DNA of 64,000 nt from Sphingopyxis sp. Root154 (GCF_001427105.1 NZ_LMGI01000005.1:1-64000), one strand, 5' to 3'. Positions 41,683 to 51,316 are shown, counted from the stretch's first letter. The notes: generated by a model not told the origin, from the letters alone. Program-made: numbers and translations.

Positions 41683-43662
41683 ATGCGGTTTGTACGTTCT
41701 TGCGCAATGCTGGCTGCGGCGATGCTGGTCGGGGTCACGGCGCCACCGGTGAGCCCGTCCGCCGCGCAATCCGCCCCCAAGCCGGTGACGGAGGCACGCG
41801 GCGAGGGTCGCCCGCTCCCCGCTCCCGCTATGGTGAAGAGCGACGTCGATGCCTGGCTCGATGGCTATATGCCCTATGCCCTCAAGCGCGGCGATGCGGC
41901 GGGTGCGGTCGTCGTGGTGGTCAAGGACGGCAAGGTCCTGACGCAGCGCGGCTTCGGTTACGCTGATGTTGGCTCGCGCAGGCCGGTCGACCCCGAAACC
42001 ACACTTTTTCGCCAGGCGTCGGTGTCGAAGATGATCACCTGGACCGCGGTGATGCAGCTTGTCGAGCAGGGCAAGATCGATCTCGACCGCGACATCAACA
42101 CCTATCTCGATTTCAAGATTCCGGCTTTCCAGGGCAAGCCGGTCACGATGCGCAATTTGATGACGCATACCGGCGGCTTCGACGAAGTGCAGCGCGGGCT
42201 CAACAGCTATGACCCGAAGAAAATCCCGTCGCTTGGCGATGCGCTGAAGCGGCAAGTGCCGCACCGCATTTACGCGCCCGGAACGACGCCGGCCTATTCG
42301 AATTATGGCACGTCGCTGGCGGGCTATATCGTCGAGCGCGTGTCGGGCCTTTCCTACGACGATTATGTCGAACGGCACGTCTTTGCGCCCGCGGGCATGA
42401 CGCGATCGACCTTCCGCCAGCCGCTTCCCGCGGCGCTCCGGCCGCTGATGGCGAGCGGATATATGCTGGGATCGGGCAAGCCGGGGCGGTTCGAGCTCAG
42501 CAGTCTCGCGCCGTCGGGCGCGATGACCGCGTCGGGTGCCGACATGGGGCGCTTTATGATTGCGCACCTCGCCGACGGCGGGGCGCTGATGAAGCCCGCG
42601 ACCGCGGCGCAGATGCAAAACACGATCCTGCGCCTGATCCCGCCGCTTAACGGCATGGCGCTCGGCTTCTACGAACAGAATATCAACGGCCGCAAGGCGC
42701 TCTCGCACGCCGGCGACAGCCTCAATTTCCACAGCCAGCTCTGGATATTCCCCGAGGAGAAGGTCGGCATCTATATGTCGATGAACGCCTCGGGCACGCA
42801 GAATGTCTCGGGGCCGATCCGCGCCCATTTGTTCGAAGCCTTCGCCGATCGTTATTTCCCGTTCGAGCAGCGCGACGGCCGCGTCGATGCCGCCACCGCG
42901 CGCGAACATGCGCGGATGATGGTCGGGACGTATAACAAGACGCGGCGGCTGGAGACGAGCTTCCTGAAGGCGTTGGAATTGACCGGGCAGACGAAGGTCT
43001 CGCTCGATAGCGACGGGGGCATCCGGCTCAATACGGTGTCGGGTATCGGAGGACAGCCGCGCAAGTGGTTGGAAATCGCGCCTTTCGTATGGCGGGAAGC
43101 GGGAGGCAAGATGCGCCTTGCCGCCAAGGTGGAAAATGGCCGCATCGCGCGTTTCAGCGTTGATTCGGCGTCGCCCTATCTCGCGTTCGATCGCGTGCCC
43201 TGGCATCTGTCGGGTGCCTGGCTCACGCCCGCGATGCTCGCCAGCCTCGGCGCGCTCCTGCTCACCGCGATCGCCTGGCCCGCCTCGACGCTGCTCCGTC
43301 GCCGCTATGGCGTCAAAGCCGACCTCGCGCCCGCGGCGCTCAAAAGCTACCGGCTGACGCGCAGCTTTGCGGCGCTGGCCGTCGCGGTGATGGTTGGGTG
43401 GTTGTTGTTCGCGACTAAGCTGCTCGCCGATTTCTCGTCGCTCGGCGGTGAACTCGACTGGGCGCTCGTCATGCTCCAGATCGCAACGCCGGTCATTTTC
43501 CTCGGCCTGCTCGCCAGCGCGATCTGGAATATCCGGCATGTCTGGACGTCCAAGCGCGGCCGGTTCGCGAAATTCTGGAGCCTCGTGCTGCTGATGAGCG
43601 CGGTCGTCCTCCTATGGATTGGCGTCGGTTTCCACCTGATCGGCTTTGGAACGCGCTTCTGA
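41683..43662 (+). CDS. Membrane-anchored serine hydrolase (beta-lactamase/S12 family)
   Basis: 659 residues; GGGGAGGG before the ATG. Signal peptide ~1-29, then a penicillin-binding-fold domain (~50-400) with the nucleophile motif Ser113-V-S-Lys116 and Tyr205-S-Asn207. The C-terminal ~150 residues hold about four membrane helices (near 505-525, 560-580, 600-620 and 635-655). S12 enzymes include D-aminopeptidases, DD-peptidases, D-amino-acid amidases and esterases, all acting outside the cytoplasm. As the first gene of the DgcN/DgcA operon it may release D-amino acids from peptides (inference). A close paralogue with the same layout closes the operon at 52600. Confidence 0.88.
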   Translation: MRFVRSCAMLAAAMLVGVTAPPVSPSAAQSAPKPVTEARGEGRPLPAPAMVKSDVDAWLDGYMPYALKRGDAAGAVVVVVKDGKVLTQRGFGYADVGSRRPVDPETTLFRQASVSKMITWTAVMQLVEQGKIDLDRDINTYLDFKIPAFQGKPVTMRNLMTHTGGFDEVQRGLNSYDPKKIPSLGDALKRQVPHRIYAPGTTPAYSNYGTSLAGYIVERVSGLSYDDYVERHVFAPAGMTRSTFRQPLPAALRPLMASGYMLGSGKPGRFELSSLAPSGAMTASGADMGRFMIAHLADGGALMKPATAAQMQNTILRLIPPLNGMALGFYEQNINGRKALSHAGDSLNFHSQLWIFPEEKVGIYMSMNASGTQNVSGPIRAHLFEAFADRYFPFEQRDGRVDAATAREHARMMVGTYNKTRRLETSFLKALELTGQTKVSLDSDGGIRLNTVSGIGGQPRKWLEIAPFVWREAGGKMRLAAKVENGRIARFSVDSASPYLAFDRVPWHLSGAWLTPAMLASLGALLLTAIAWPASTLLRRRYGVKADLAPAALKSYRLTRSFAALAVAVMVGWLLFATKLLADFSSLGGELDWALVMLQIATPVIFLGLLASAIWNIRHVWTSKRGRFAKFWSLVLLMSAVVLLWIGVGFHLIGFGTRF

Positions 43663-43738
43663 TCGGGGCGGGCGGGACGCATGCCGGGGTGTGCGCCGGC
43701 TTGCCAGCAAAGAAACTTCTCCAATTGTATTGCAATTA

Positions 43739-43753
43739 TCAAAATTTGAAAAT
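43739..43753. promoter_or_regulatory. Candidate operator upstream of dgcN
   Basis: TCAAA-A-TTTGA followed by AAAT lies in the 181-bp gap before dgcN. The word TTTGAAAAT matches the half-site found at 41611 and 59693 with one base change. It suggests an internal, co-regulated promoter for dgcN. Confidence 0.35.
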
Positions 43754-43843
43754 AATGTCTCAAACAGGTCAACAGGAGCGGGTACAGGATCGGCGCCGCG
43801 ACGGCGCCCGATTCTGCCTCGCTTCGGATTTTTGGTGAAAGAC

Positions 43844-44890
43844 GTGAACATTCAAACTTCCCTCGATATCGCCGCCGGCGCATTGCAATTGCCCCAGCCC
43901 TATCTGCTGTTCCTCGGGGACACGACTGTGCGCGGCTATGCGAAGACCGCCTTCGGTCTCCGCGACTGGGCGCCCGAGAAATGTGTCGGTGAATACGCCT
44001 TGCCCGGCGCGACGGTCAGTGCGGGGCTGGAACAGCTCGCACCCGCAGCGGCGAAGGCACGGGGTGCGCGTTCGCTGCTCATCGGCGTCGCGAACAGCGG
44101 CGGCGTGATTCCCGAAAGCTGGATGCCCGCGCTTTTCGAGGCACTCGATGCCGGGCTCGATATCGTCAGCGGTATGCACATGCGGCTGGCCGATATGCCC
44201 GAACTCGCCGCGCGGGCGCAGCGCCTCGGTCGCCAGCTGATCGACGTGCGTCATCCGCCCAAGGGCCTGCCCGTCGGCACGGGGCGCAAGCGGAGCGGTA
44301 AGCGGCTGCTCACCGTCGGAACCGATTGCGCGCTCGGCAAGAAATATACGGCGCTGGCCCTCGCACGCGCTTTTGCCGCCCGCGGCGTCGATGCCGATTT
44401 TCGCGCGACGGGACAGACCGGTATCATGATTGCCGGCGGCGGCGTGCCGATGGACGCGGTGGTCTCGGATTTCGAGGCTGGTGCGGCGGAGACGGTGAGC
44501 CCAGACGCGGCCGATGATCATTGGGACGTGGTCGAAGGGCAGGGGTCGCTTTTTCACCCCGCCTATGCTGCGGTATCGCTGGGGCTGCTCCACGGCAGCC
44601 AGCCCGACGTGATCGTCGTGTGTCACGAGCCAGGTCGCGAAGAAATATTGGGTTCGCCCGGTTACCGCTTGCCGAGCATTGAGGAAACAATCGATCTCAA
44701 CCTGCGGCTGGGTGTGCGGACCAATCCGGCCATCCGCTGCGCCGGTCTGTCGTACAACACGTCGCATCTGGGCGAGGAAGAGGCCATCGCGCTGATGGCG
44801 GCTGATAGCGAACGGCTCGGCCTTCCGGTCGCCGACCCCATCCGCGGCGGCGAAGCCTTCGCTCGTCTGGTGGATAGCTGCCTCGCATGA
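43844..44890 (+). CDS. dgcN: DUF1611 family protein, D-glutamate N-acetyltransferase DgcN
   Basis: 348 residues from the GTG at 43844 (GGTGA before it); a GTG at 43835 is nearly as good. The N-terminal domain reads QPYLLFLGDTTVRGYAKTAF, GLRDWAPEKCVGEYALPGAT. The C-terminal P-loop domain carries KRLLTVGTDCALGKKYTALA, FRATGQTGIMIAGGGVPMDA and VVEGQGSLFHPAYAAVSLGL. This matches DUF1611/DgcN, described as acetylating D-glutamate before DgcA racemises N-acetyl-D-glutamate. DgcA is encoded 5.4 kb downstream in the same operon. The gene is ATGA-coupled to a membrane permease. Cytoplasmic. Confidence 0.88.
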   Translation: MNIQTSLDIAAGALQLPQPYLLFLGDTTVRGYAKTAFGLRDWAPEKCVGEYALPGATVSAGLEQLAPAAAKARGARSLLIGVANSGGVIPESWMPALFEALDAGLDIVSGMHMRLADMPELAARAQRLGRQLIDVRHPPKGLPVGTGRKRSGKRLLTVGTDCALGKKYTALALARAFAARGVDADFRATGQTGIMIAGGGVPMDAVVSDFEAGAAETVSPDAADDHWDVVEGQGSLFHPAYAAVSLGLLHGSQPDVIVVCHEPGREEILGSPGYRLPSIEETIDLNLRLGVRTNPAIRCAGLSYNTSHLGEEEAIALMAADSERLGLPVADPIRGGEAFARLVDSCLA

Positions 44891-46056
44891 GCGCAGCGGC
44901 CACCCCGGCAGCCGCGGCGGAATCCTCCTGGTTCCAGCGTTTCCTGCTGCCGGGTTTCGCCTTCAAGGCCGTGGTGATCGGTGGCGGCTACGCCACCGGG
45001 CGCGAGCTCGCGGAGTTTTTCCTGCCGAGCGGGCCGTGGGGCGGATTGGCGGCGATGCTGCTCGCGATGCTACTGTGGAGTATCATCTGCGCCACGACTT
45101 TCGCGTTCGCGCGGGCGATCGGCGCATTCGATTATCGCAGCTTTTTCGAAGGGCTGCTCGGCCGCGCGTGGATCTTGTTCGAGGTGGGGTACGTCCTCCT
45201 TGTGACGCTCGTGCTCGCGGTGTTCGGCGCCGCGGCGGGCGAGATCGGCGCGTCTATTTTCGGCTGGCCGCCGATCGCGGGAACCGCGTTCCTCGCGGCC
45301 TCGATCGCGCTGTTCGTGACCTTCGGCAACGCGTCCGTCGAGGGCCTGTTTAAATATGTCTCCTTCCTGCTTTACGGCGTCTACGCGCTGTTCATGGTCT
45401 TTGCGCTGAGCAGTTTCGGTGACGAGATTGCGGCACGTTTCGCCATTCCCGCGCCGTCGGACGGCTGGATTCTCGGCGGGCTGACCTACACCGGTTACAA
45501 TGTCATCGGTGCGGTGGTGATCCTGCCGGTGATCCGCCACTTGACCAGCCAGCGCGACGCGGTGACCGCCGGCCTGATCGCAGGGCCGCTGGCGATGGCG
45601 CCCGCCATCCTCTTTTTTGTCGCGATGATCGCTTTCTATCCGGGCATCATGGGTGAGACGCTGCCGTCGGACTTCATGCTGCGGCAACTCGAAATGCCGC
45701 TGTTCCACCTGCTGTTCCAGTTCATGATCTTTGCGGCGCTGCTCGAAAGCGGGGCGGGGTCGGTGCATGCGATCAACGAGCGCGTCGATGCGGCGCGCCG
45801 GGCGCGCGGCGGCGCGCCGCTCGGCAAGCGGGCACGGGCCGGTATCGCTGCGGCGCTGCTGGTCGGCTGCATGTTCCTTGCCGATCGCTTCGGCCTCGTG
45901 ACGCTGATCGCCAGCGGCTACCGCTTTCTGTCTTGGGTCTTTCTTGCGGTCTACGTCCTGCCCTTGCTGACGGTCGGATTGTTCCGTCTGCTGAGCGGCC
46001 GTGCGGTCATCGAGAAACAAGAGCTTCAACCCGCCGTCGAGGGGAATTTGAAATGA
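44887..46056 (+). CDS. YkvI-family membrane protein, probable amino acid transporter
   Basis: 389 residues, about ten membrane helices, start overlapping the dgcN stop (ATGA). The N-terminal FLLPGFAFKAVVIGGGYATG and GRELAEFFLPSGPWGG are typical of the YkvI-type uncharacterised family, which has the fold of APC/NSS-like transporters (unwound first helix after GGGYATGRE). Coupling to dgcN points to import of D-glutamate or a related amino acid across the inner membrane (inference). No family member function can be quoted with certainty. Confidence 0.82.
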   Translation: MSAAATPAAAAESSWFQRFLLPGFAFKAVVIGGGYATGRELAEFFLPSGPWGGLAAMLLAMLLWSIICATTFAFARAIGAFDYRSFFEGLLGRAWILFEVGYVLLVTLVLAVFGAAAGEIGASIFGWPPIAGTAFLAASIALFVTFGNASVEGLFKYVSFLLYGVYALFMVFALSSFGDEIAARFAIPAPSDGWILGGLTYTGYNVIGAVVILPVIRHLTSQRDAVTAGLIAGPLAMAPAILFFVAMIAFYPGIMGETLPSDFMLRQLEMPLFHLLFQFMIFAALLESGAGSVHAINERVDAARRARGGAPLGKRARAGIAAALLVGCMFLADRFGLVTLIASGYRFLSWVFLAVYVLPLLTVGLFRLLSGRAVIEKQELQPAVEGNLK

Positions 46057-47132
46057 CGAAGGTGACCGGCTGGGCGCGGGTCCGGCGCTGGGCGAAGCGC
46101 ATATTGCTGGGGCTGCTGACCCTGTTGATCCTGCTCGTCGTCGTGGGCTCGATCTATGAGGCTCTGGGGCGCAAGAACGCCGCGGCAAACTATCCCCCGC
46201 CCGGAAAGCTGGTCGATATCGGCGGGCGCAAGATGCATATCGATTGCCGGGGCACCGGATCGCCGACGGTGATTCTCGAATCCGGGCTTGGCACCGGCGG
46301 CACGCTCGACTGGACGCTGGTTCATGATGAGATTGCGGGCTTTACCCGCACCTGCGCCTATGATCGCGCGGGCATCATGTGGAGCGATCCGAAGGATACG
46401 CCGCAGGACGCCGCGGCGGTCACCGAAGATCTGCACGCGCTGTTGAAAGGCGCCGGAATTTCCGACCGGCTCGTGCTCGTCGGCCATTCGATCGGCGGTC
46501 CCTACACGCGAACCTATACCGGGAAATATGGCGATCAGGTCGCCGGGCTGGTGATGGTCGATCCGTCGCAGCCCGATCAGGTCGCGCGGCTCGGGAAAGC
46601 GACCGGCCTTGATGTTCACCCCAAGCGGGCGTCGACCCTGATGCATACGGCAAAGGCGCTGGCGTGGACGGGGCTCGTCCGCTTCGTGATAGCGCAAGGT
46701 GACAAACCGAAGCTTCGGACACCCGCCGAAACCAAGAAGCTTGGCGACGCGCTCGCCATATCGGGTGCTTATACGAGCAGCTCGATCCGCGGCTCGACCT
46801 CCGAACTCGACGGCTATGATCGCACCCAGGTTCAGGCGCGTGCGGTTCAGACCTTTGGCAACCGGCCGCTGATCGTGCTGACCGCCATGGCGCCCTTCAC
46901 GCCCGAGCAGCTCAAAGGTCTGGAGATGAAGGCAGAGGATGGCGGGCGTTTCAAACAGGAATGGAAGGCGCTCCATACCGAGCAGGCGGCCTTTTCGACC
47001 CGCGGCCGCCAGCAGCTCGTGCCCGACGCCACCCATTATATCCAGGTCGATCGCCCCGAAGTCGTGATCGCCGCGGTTCGCGAGGTTGTCGACACGGTGC
47101 GCGCCGATGCGCAGGCGGCCGCAAAGAAATGA
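46053..47132 (+). CDS. Membrane-anchored alpha/beta hydrolase
   Basis: 359 residues, start overlapping the permease stop (ATGA; GAGGGG upstream). One N-terminal membrane anchor (~16-33, LLGLLTLLILLVVVGS). The alpha/beta hydrolase core has VILESGLGTGG (oxyanion region), nucleophile Ser146 in VLVGHSIGG, and a terminal His in PDATHYIQVDRP. The position of the active domain in the periplasm is likely. The family covers esterases, lipases and prolyl peptidases. In this operon hydrolysis of an amino-acid ester or amide is plausible but unproven. Confidence 0.85.
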   Translation: MTKVTGWARVRRWAKRILLGLLTLLILLVVVGSIYEALGRKNAAANYPPPGKLVDIGGRKMHIDCRGTGSPTVILESGLGTGGTLDWTLVHDEIAGFTRTCAYDRAGIMWSDPKDTPQDAAAVTEDLHALLKGAGISDRLVLVGHSIGGPYTRTYTGKYGDQVAGLVMVDPSQPDQVARLGKATGLDVHPKRASTLMHTAKALAWTGLVRFVIAQGDKPKLRTPAETKKLGDALAISGAYTSSSIRGSTSELDGYDRTQVQARAVQTFGNRPLIVLTAMAPFTPEQLKGLEMKAEDGGRFKQEWKALHTEQAAFSTRGRQQLVPDATHYIQVDRPEVVIAAVREVVDTVRADAQAAAKK

Positions 47133-47179
47133 AAGCAAAAAACCGTCAGTCCCCACGGCTGCCGGCAGGGAGAATGAAG

Positions 47180-48814
47180 ATGAAGCGTAAGATCCTCTTT
47201 GGTGCCATGTCGATGCTGCCGATGCTGCCGATGCTGCTCGCCGCGAACACCCCGGCGCCCGAATATGACATTGTGATCCGTGGCGGCCGTGTGCTCGACG
47301 GCGCGGGCAGCCCGTGGGTCAGCGCCGATGTCGCGGTGAAGGACGGCCGGGTCGTGCGGATCGGGCGGGTCGCGGGACGCGGCGCCAAGGAAATCGACGC
47401 AAAGGGCCGCTATGTCTCGCCCGGCTTCATCGACATGATGGACCAGTCGGGGCGCGTCCTCGTCAAGAATGGCGCGGCCGAGAACAAGCTGCTGATGGGC
47501 GTGACCACGGTCATCGCCGGCGAGGGCGGGCCGCCGGCTGAGGCCGCCGAGATTCCGGCGCATTTCAGCCAGCTCGAAAAGCAGGGCATATCGGTCAACT
47601 ACGGCACCTATTATTCGGCGACACAGGCGCGCGTGAAGGTGATGGGTGACGGCGCCGGGCAGCCGACGCCGGCGCAGCTCGAAGCGATGGGCCGGGAGGT
47701 CAAGATCGCGATGGAAAATGGCGCGTTCGGCATCACCAGCGCGCTGATCTATCCGCCGAGCAGCTTCCAGACCACATCGGACCTCGTCACGCTGGCGAAG
47801 GTCGCGGCGCAGTGCGACGGCTTCTACGCCACGCACATGCGCGACGAGAGCGAAGGCCTGGTCAAGGCGATCGAGGAAGCGATCGAGATCGGCGAAAAGG
47901 GCGGGGTGAAGGTAGAGATCTTCCACCTCAAAGCCGCCTACGCTCCCGGCTGGGGCAAGCTGATGCCGCAGGCGGTGGCGACGATCAACGCGGCGCGCGC
48001 ACGCGGCGTCGATGTCGCGGCGGACCTCTATCCCTATACCGCGGGCGGTACGGGGCTCGAGATCATCGCGCCGAGCTGGGTGTGGGCCGACGGGGTGCAG
48101 AAGGGGATCGAACGGCTGCGCGATCCCAAGGTCCGCGAGCGGATGAAGAAGGAAGTCGCCGCAGGCTCGATGCCCGGCTGGTCGAACCTTGTCCACGCAT
48201 CGGGCGGTTTCGCCAATGTGCGGCTCGCCAACGGCTTCAGCGACAAATACCGCCCCTATCACGGCAAGAGCCTCGCCGAGATCGGCAAGGCGCTGAACCG
48301 CGACCCGGCCGATGTGGCGTGGGACATCCTGCTCGAAGGCCTGCCGAACCGCTCGGTCGCGCTCTATTTCATGATGAGCGAGCAGGACATCGAAACCGCG
48401 ATCAAGCAGCCGTGGGTCAGCATCGGCAGCGATGCCGCAGCGTCGGAAAAGGCGGGCGAGATGGACGCGCTCGGCCTGCCGCATCCGCGCGCCTATGGCA
48501 CCTTTCCGCGCATCATCGCCGAATATGTGAAGCGCCGCCCGATCCTCTCGCTCGAGGATGCGGTGCGCAAGATGACCGGCTGGCCGGCGCAGCGCATGGG
48601 GCTGACCGACCGCGGGCTGATCCGCGACGGGATGCGCGCCGATATCGTCGTCTTCGATCTCGACAAGCTCGACGATGTTGCGAGCTGGGAAAAGCCCATG
48701 GCGTCGCCGGCGGGGATCGAGACGGTGATCGTCAACGGCGTCGTCACGATCGCGGGCGGCAAGCATACCGGCGCCAAGGCCGGCGCGGTGCTGCGGCATA
48801 GCTGCGGCGTCTGA
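47180..48814 (+). CDS. N-acyl-D-amino-acid deacylase-like amidohydrolase, exported, HxH motif absent
   Basis: 544 residues from the ATG at 47180, seven bases after GGGAG; ATGs at 47129 and 47174 are alternatives. Signal peptide ~1-22 (FGAMSMLPMLPMLLAA). The D-aminoacylase-type amidohydrolase fold shows DIVIRGGRVLDGAGSPW, YATHMRDES, KVEIFHLKAA, GSDAAASEK and the C-terminal GMRADIVVFDLDKLDD. The first metal motif, normally FIDxHxH, reads FIDMMDQSG (85-90), and the cysteine-ligand region GNCG reads GEGG. A subgroup with such changes exists, so activity may survive with one metal, but the standard binuclear site is not intact. Confidence 0.84.
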   Translation: MKRKILFGAMSMLPMLPMLLAANTPAPEYDIVIRGGRVLDGAGSPWVSADVAVKDGRVVRIGRVAGRGAKEIDAKGRYVSPGFIDMMDQSGRVLVKNGAAENKLLMGVTTVIAGEGGPPAEAAEIPAHFSQLEKQGISVNYGTYYSATQARVKVMGDGAGQPTPAQLEAMGREVKIAMENGAFGITSALIYPPSSFQTTSDLVTLAKVAAQCDGFYATHMRDESEGLVKAIEEAIEIGEKGGVKVEIFHLKAAYAPGWGKLMPQAVATINAARARGVDVAADLYPYTAGGTGLEIIAPSWVWADGVQKGIERLRDPKVRERMKKEVAAGSMPGWSNLVHASGGFANVRLANGFSDKYRPYHGKSLAEIGKALNRDPADVAWDILLEGLPNRSVALYFMMSEQDIETAIKQPWVSIGSDAAASEKAGEMDALGLPHPRAYGTFPRIIAEYVKRRPILSLEDAVRKMTGWPAQRMGLTDRGLIRDGMRADIVVFDLDKLDDVASWEKPMASPAGIETVIVNGVVTIAGGKHTGAKAGAVLRHSCGV

Positions 48815-48818
48815 GGAT

Positions 48819-50258
48819 ATGGCCCGGTCTATTTCGAGTCTCTGCCTCACCGGTCTTGCGCTTGTCGCTTCGGCGCCGGCCTTTGCCGCCGCTCCCGCGA
48901 TTTCGACCCCCGAAGACCTGGGCACCGCAGTGTCGGCGCAGATCGCCTGCGCCAGCATCTTCGTAGCGGAGCGCGCCGAGGCCGATGTGCTGCGCGATGA
49001 CATCCACGCGTTCGCGCCGTTCACAAAGGCGGTGATGCTGGCGGTCGACCGCAAGGCGCGGACCGTCACAGCGTCGGCCCCCGGCGCCGCGACGCGCACC
49101 GCGCTGTATCGCCCGGTCGCGGGGTGCACATTGCTGACCGGCGATGTGTCGACCGCCGCGCTCGACGCGCAGGCGGCGCGGCTCAAGCCGACACGCGGGA
49201 ATGCCGCAAAGCCATGGCCGATCGGCGACGCCCCCGTGGCCAGGCTGCGGGCGGCCGCCGAAGCCAGGCTCGACCGCGCCGCGCTCGATAAGGCGGTAAG
49301 CGCCGCGTTCGACGAGCAGAACAAGGGCGGCTATCCCGACACGCGCGCGATCGTCGTCGTGCAGGGCGGGGCGATTGTCGCCGAGCGCTATGCGCCGGGG
49401 TTCGACCAAGGCACCGAGCTGCTCGGCTGGTCGGCGTCGAAGAGCATCATGGGAACATTGGTCGGCCTGCTGGTCGACGACGGTGTGCTGAAGCTCGACG
49501 AACCCGCACCCGTGCGCGAATGGCAAGGCGAAGGCGATCCGCGCGCGAAAATCACGCTGCGCCAGTTGCTGACGATGTCGAGCGGCCTGACCTTCAGCGA
49601 AAGCTATGTTCCCGGCAATGACTCGATCAAGATGCTGTTCGAGGCGGGCGACATGGGCGCGATGGCGGCGGCGAAGCCGCTGAAGGACGCGCCCGGCACG
49701 AACTGGAGCTATTCGTCGGGGACGACCAATATCTTGTCGCGCATCGTGTTTCAGGCGACCGGCGGGACGCTGGAAGGCATGACGCGCTTTGCGCAAAAGC
49801 GGTTGTTCGAGCCCACGGGCATGACCAGTGCGCTGATCGAACCCGATGAAGCGGGGGTGCAGGTCGGCAGCTCGTACGCCTATGCCACGGCGCGCGACTG
49901 GGCGCGGTACGGGCTGCTGCATCTCAACAAGGGCAGGGCGGGGGGCAAGCAATTGCTTTCGCGCGAATGGCTCGATTTTGCGGTCACGCCGACCAAGGCC
50001 GCGCCGCGGCCCGTCTATGGTGCGCAGCTCTGGCTGAATCACGCCGAAGCCGACGGCGAGCGCCGGAAGCTCTATCCCGACCTGCCGACCGATACCGTGA
50101 TGGCGCGCGGACATAGTTTCCAGATCGTCGCAGCGATCCCGTCGCAGGACGCGGTGATCGTCCGGCTCGGCTGGACGCCCGAGGGGCACACATTCGACTG
50201 GAACAAATATCTCTCGCAGATCGCGACAGCGCTCGCGCCCGCTGCCCCCGCGCCCTGA
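48819..50258 (+). CDS. Exported serine hydrolase (S12/beta-lactamase fold, NylB-like)
   Basis: 479 residues, GAGGAT directly before the ATG. Signal peptide ~1-24 (APAFAAAPA). A ~130-residue leading domain is followed by the penicillin-binding fold with Ser205-A-S-Lys208 (LGWSASKS) and NWSYSSGTTN. Motif spacing resembles the 6-aminohexanoate-dimer hydrolase/esterase branch of this family. Periplasmic. It lies between the D-aminoacylase-like gene and dgcA in the same run. It may hydrolyse amides or peptides with unusual linkages; D-residue specificity is a guess from context. Confidence 0.85.
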   Translation: MARSISSLCLTGLALVASAPAFAAAPAISTPEDLGTAVSAQIACASIFVAERAEADVLRDDIHAFAPFTKAVMLAVDRKARTVTASAPGAATRTALYRPVAGCTLLTGDVSTAALDAQAARLKPTRGNAAKPWPIGDAPVARLRAAAEARLDRAALDKAVSAAFDEQNKGGYPDTRAIVVVQGGAIVAERYAPGFDQGTELLGWSASKSIMGTLVGLLVDDGVLKLDEPAPVREWQGEGDPRAKITLRQLLTMSSGLTFSESYVPGNDSIKMLFEAGDMGAMAAAKPLKDAPGTNWSYSSGTTNILSRIVFQATGGTLEGMTRFAQKRLFEPTGMTSALIEPDEAGVQVGSSYAYATARDWARYGLLHLNKGRAGGKQLLSREWLDFAVTPTKAAPRPVYGAQLWLNHAEADGERRKLYPDLPTDTVMARGHSFQIVAAIPSQDAVIVRLGWTPEGHTFDWNKYLSQIATALAPAAPAP

Positions 50259-50275
50259 ACCGACCGAAGGACAGA

Positions 50276-51289
50276 ATGATGACAACGCCTGCCCCCCTCT
50301 CCCTCGACCTCGCGATTGAATCGCTCCCGCTGGCCAAGCCGTTCCGCATCTCGGGGCATGTTTTTACCGACACGCCCGTGGTTCTCGTCACGCTTTCGGA
50401 CGGCGAACACAGCGGGCGCGGTGAAGCTTCGGGGGTCTATTATCTCAGCGACGATGTGCCCGCGATGGTGGCCGCCATCGAAGGCGTCCGCAGTGCGGTC
50501 GAGGGCGGGGTGACGCGCGAGCAATTGCAGACGCTGCTCCCCGCGGGCGGCGCGCGCAACGCGCTCGATTGCGCGCTTTGGGAACTGGAAGCCCGGCGCA
50601 GCGGCGTGCCGGTCTGGGAACTTGCCGGCCTCGCCGAACCGCGCCCGCTCCGTACCACCTTCACGCTCGGCGCCGACGATCCCGACGTAATGGCCGAGGG
50701 CGCGCGCCACTATGCCCAGGCGCGCGCGCTCAAGCTCAAGCTCACCGGCGACCTCGACGTCGATATCGCGCGCGTGCAGGCGGTGCGCGCGGCGCGGCCC
50801 GAATGCTGGATCGGCGTCGATGCCAACCAGGGTTTCGCGATCGGCGATCTCGATGCGCTCGTCGCGGCGCTGGTCGCCGCCGACGTCAAGCTGCTCGAAC
50901 AGCCGCTGGCGCGCGGCCGTGAAGCCGACCTGACGGGTTATCAGTGCCCGATCCCCATCGCCGCCGACGAAAGCGCGCTGACGCTGGCCGATGTCGACGG
51001 GCTGGTCGGCCGGTTCGACGTCGTGAATATCAAACTCGATAAATGCGGCGGGCTGACCGAGGGACTGGCGATCGCCAACCGCGCCCGTGAACTCGGGCTG
51101 GGCGTGATGGTCGGGAACATGGTCGGCTCCAGCCTCGCGATGGCGCCCGCGTTCGTAGTCGGACAGCTCTGCGACATCGTCGATCTCGACGGCCCGATCT
51201 TCCTCGCGGACGACCGCAAGCCATCGATCGAATATGTCGACGGCGACGCATGGTGCGGCGAGACGATCTGGGGCCGCGAAGCCGGCTGA
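50276..51289 (+). CDS. dgcA: N-acetyl-D-glutamate racemase DgcA (dipeptide-epimerase branch of the enolase superfamily)
   Basis: 337 residues; GAAGGA precedes tandem ATGs. The enolase-superfamily barrel residues are complete: Lys153-x-Lys155 (LKLKL), metal ligands Asp182 (GVDANQG), Glu208 (LLEQPL) and Asp231 (AADES), and the second base Lys256 (IKLDKCGG). This is the muconate-lactonising/dipeptide-epimerase subgroup. The call as DgcA rests on dgcN in the same operon: DgcN acetylates D-Glu and DgcA converts N-acetyl-D-Glu to the L form. An L-Ala-D/L-Glu epimerase of peptidoglycan recycling is the alternative and cannot be excluded by motifs alone. Confidence 0.86.
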   Translation: MMTTPAPLSLDLAIESLPLAKPFRISGHVFTDTPVVLVTLSDGEHSGRGEASGVYYLSDDVPAMVAAIEGVRSAVEGGVTREQLQTLLPAGGARNALDCALWELEARRSGVPVWELAGLAEPRPLRTTFTLGADDPDVMAEGARHYAQARALKLKLTGDLDVDIARVQAVRAARPECWIGVDANQGFAIGDLDALVAALVAADVKLLEQPLARGREADLTGYQCPIPIAADESALTLADVDGLVGRFDVVNIKLDKCGGLTEGLAIANRARELGLGVMVGNMVGSSLAMAPAFVVGQLCDIVDLDGPIFLADDRKPSIEYVDGDAWCGETIWGREAG

Positions 51290-51316
51290 GTGGATAACGG
51301 AACAGGGAGAGACAGG

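Noticed and set aside
47036..49324. 762-codon antisense frame over the D-aminoacylase-like gene
   Set aside because: Low-complexity Arg/Ala sequence with no motif; the plus strand encodes recognisable enzymes with ribosome sites.
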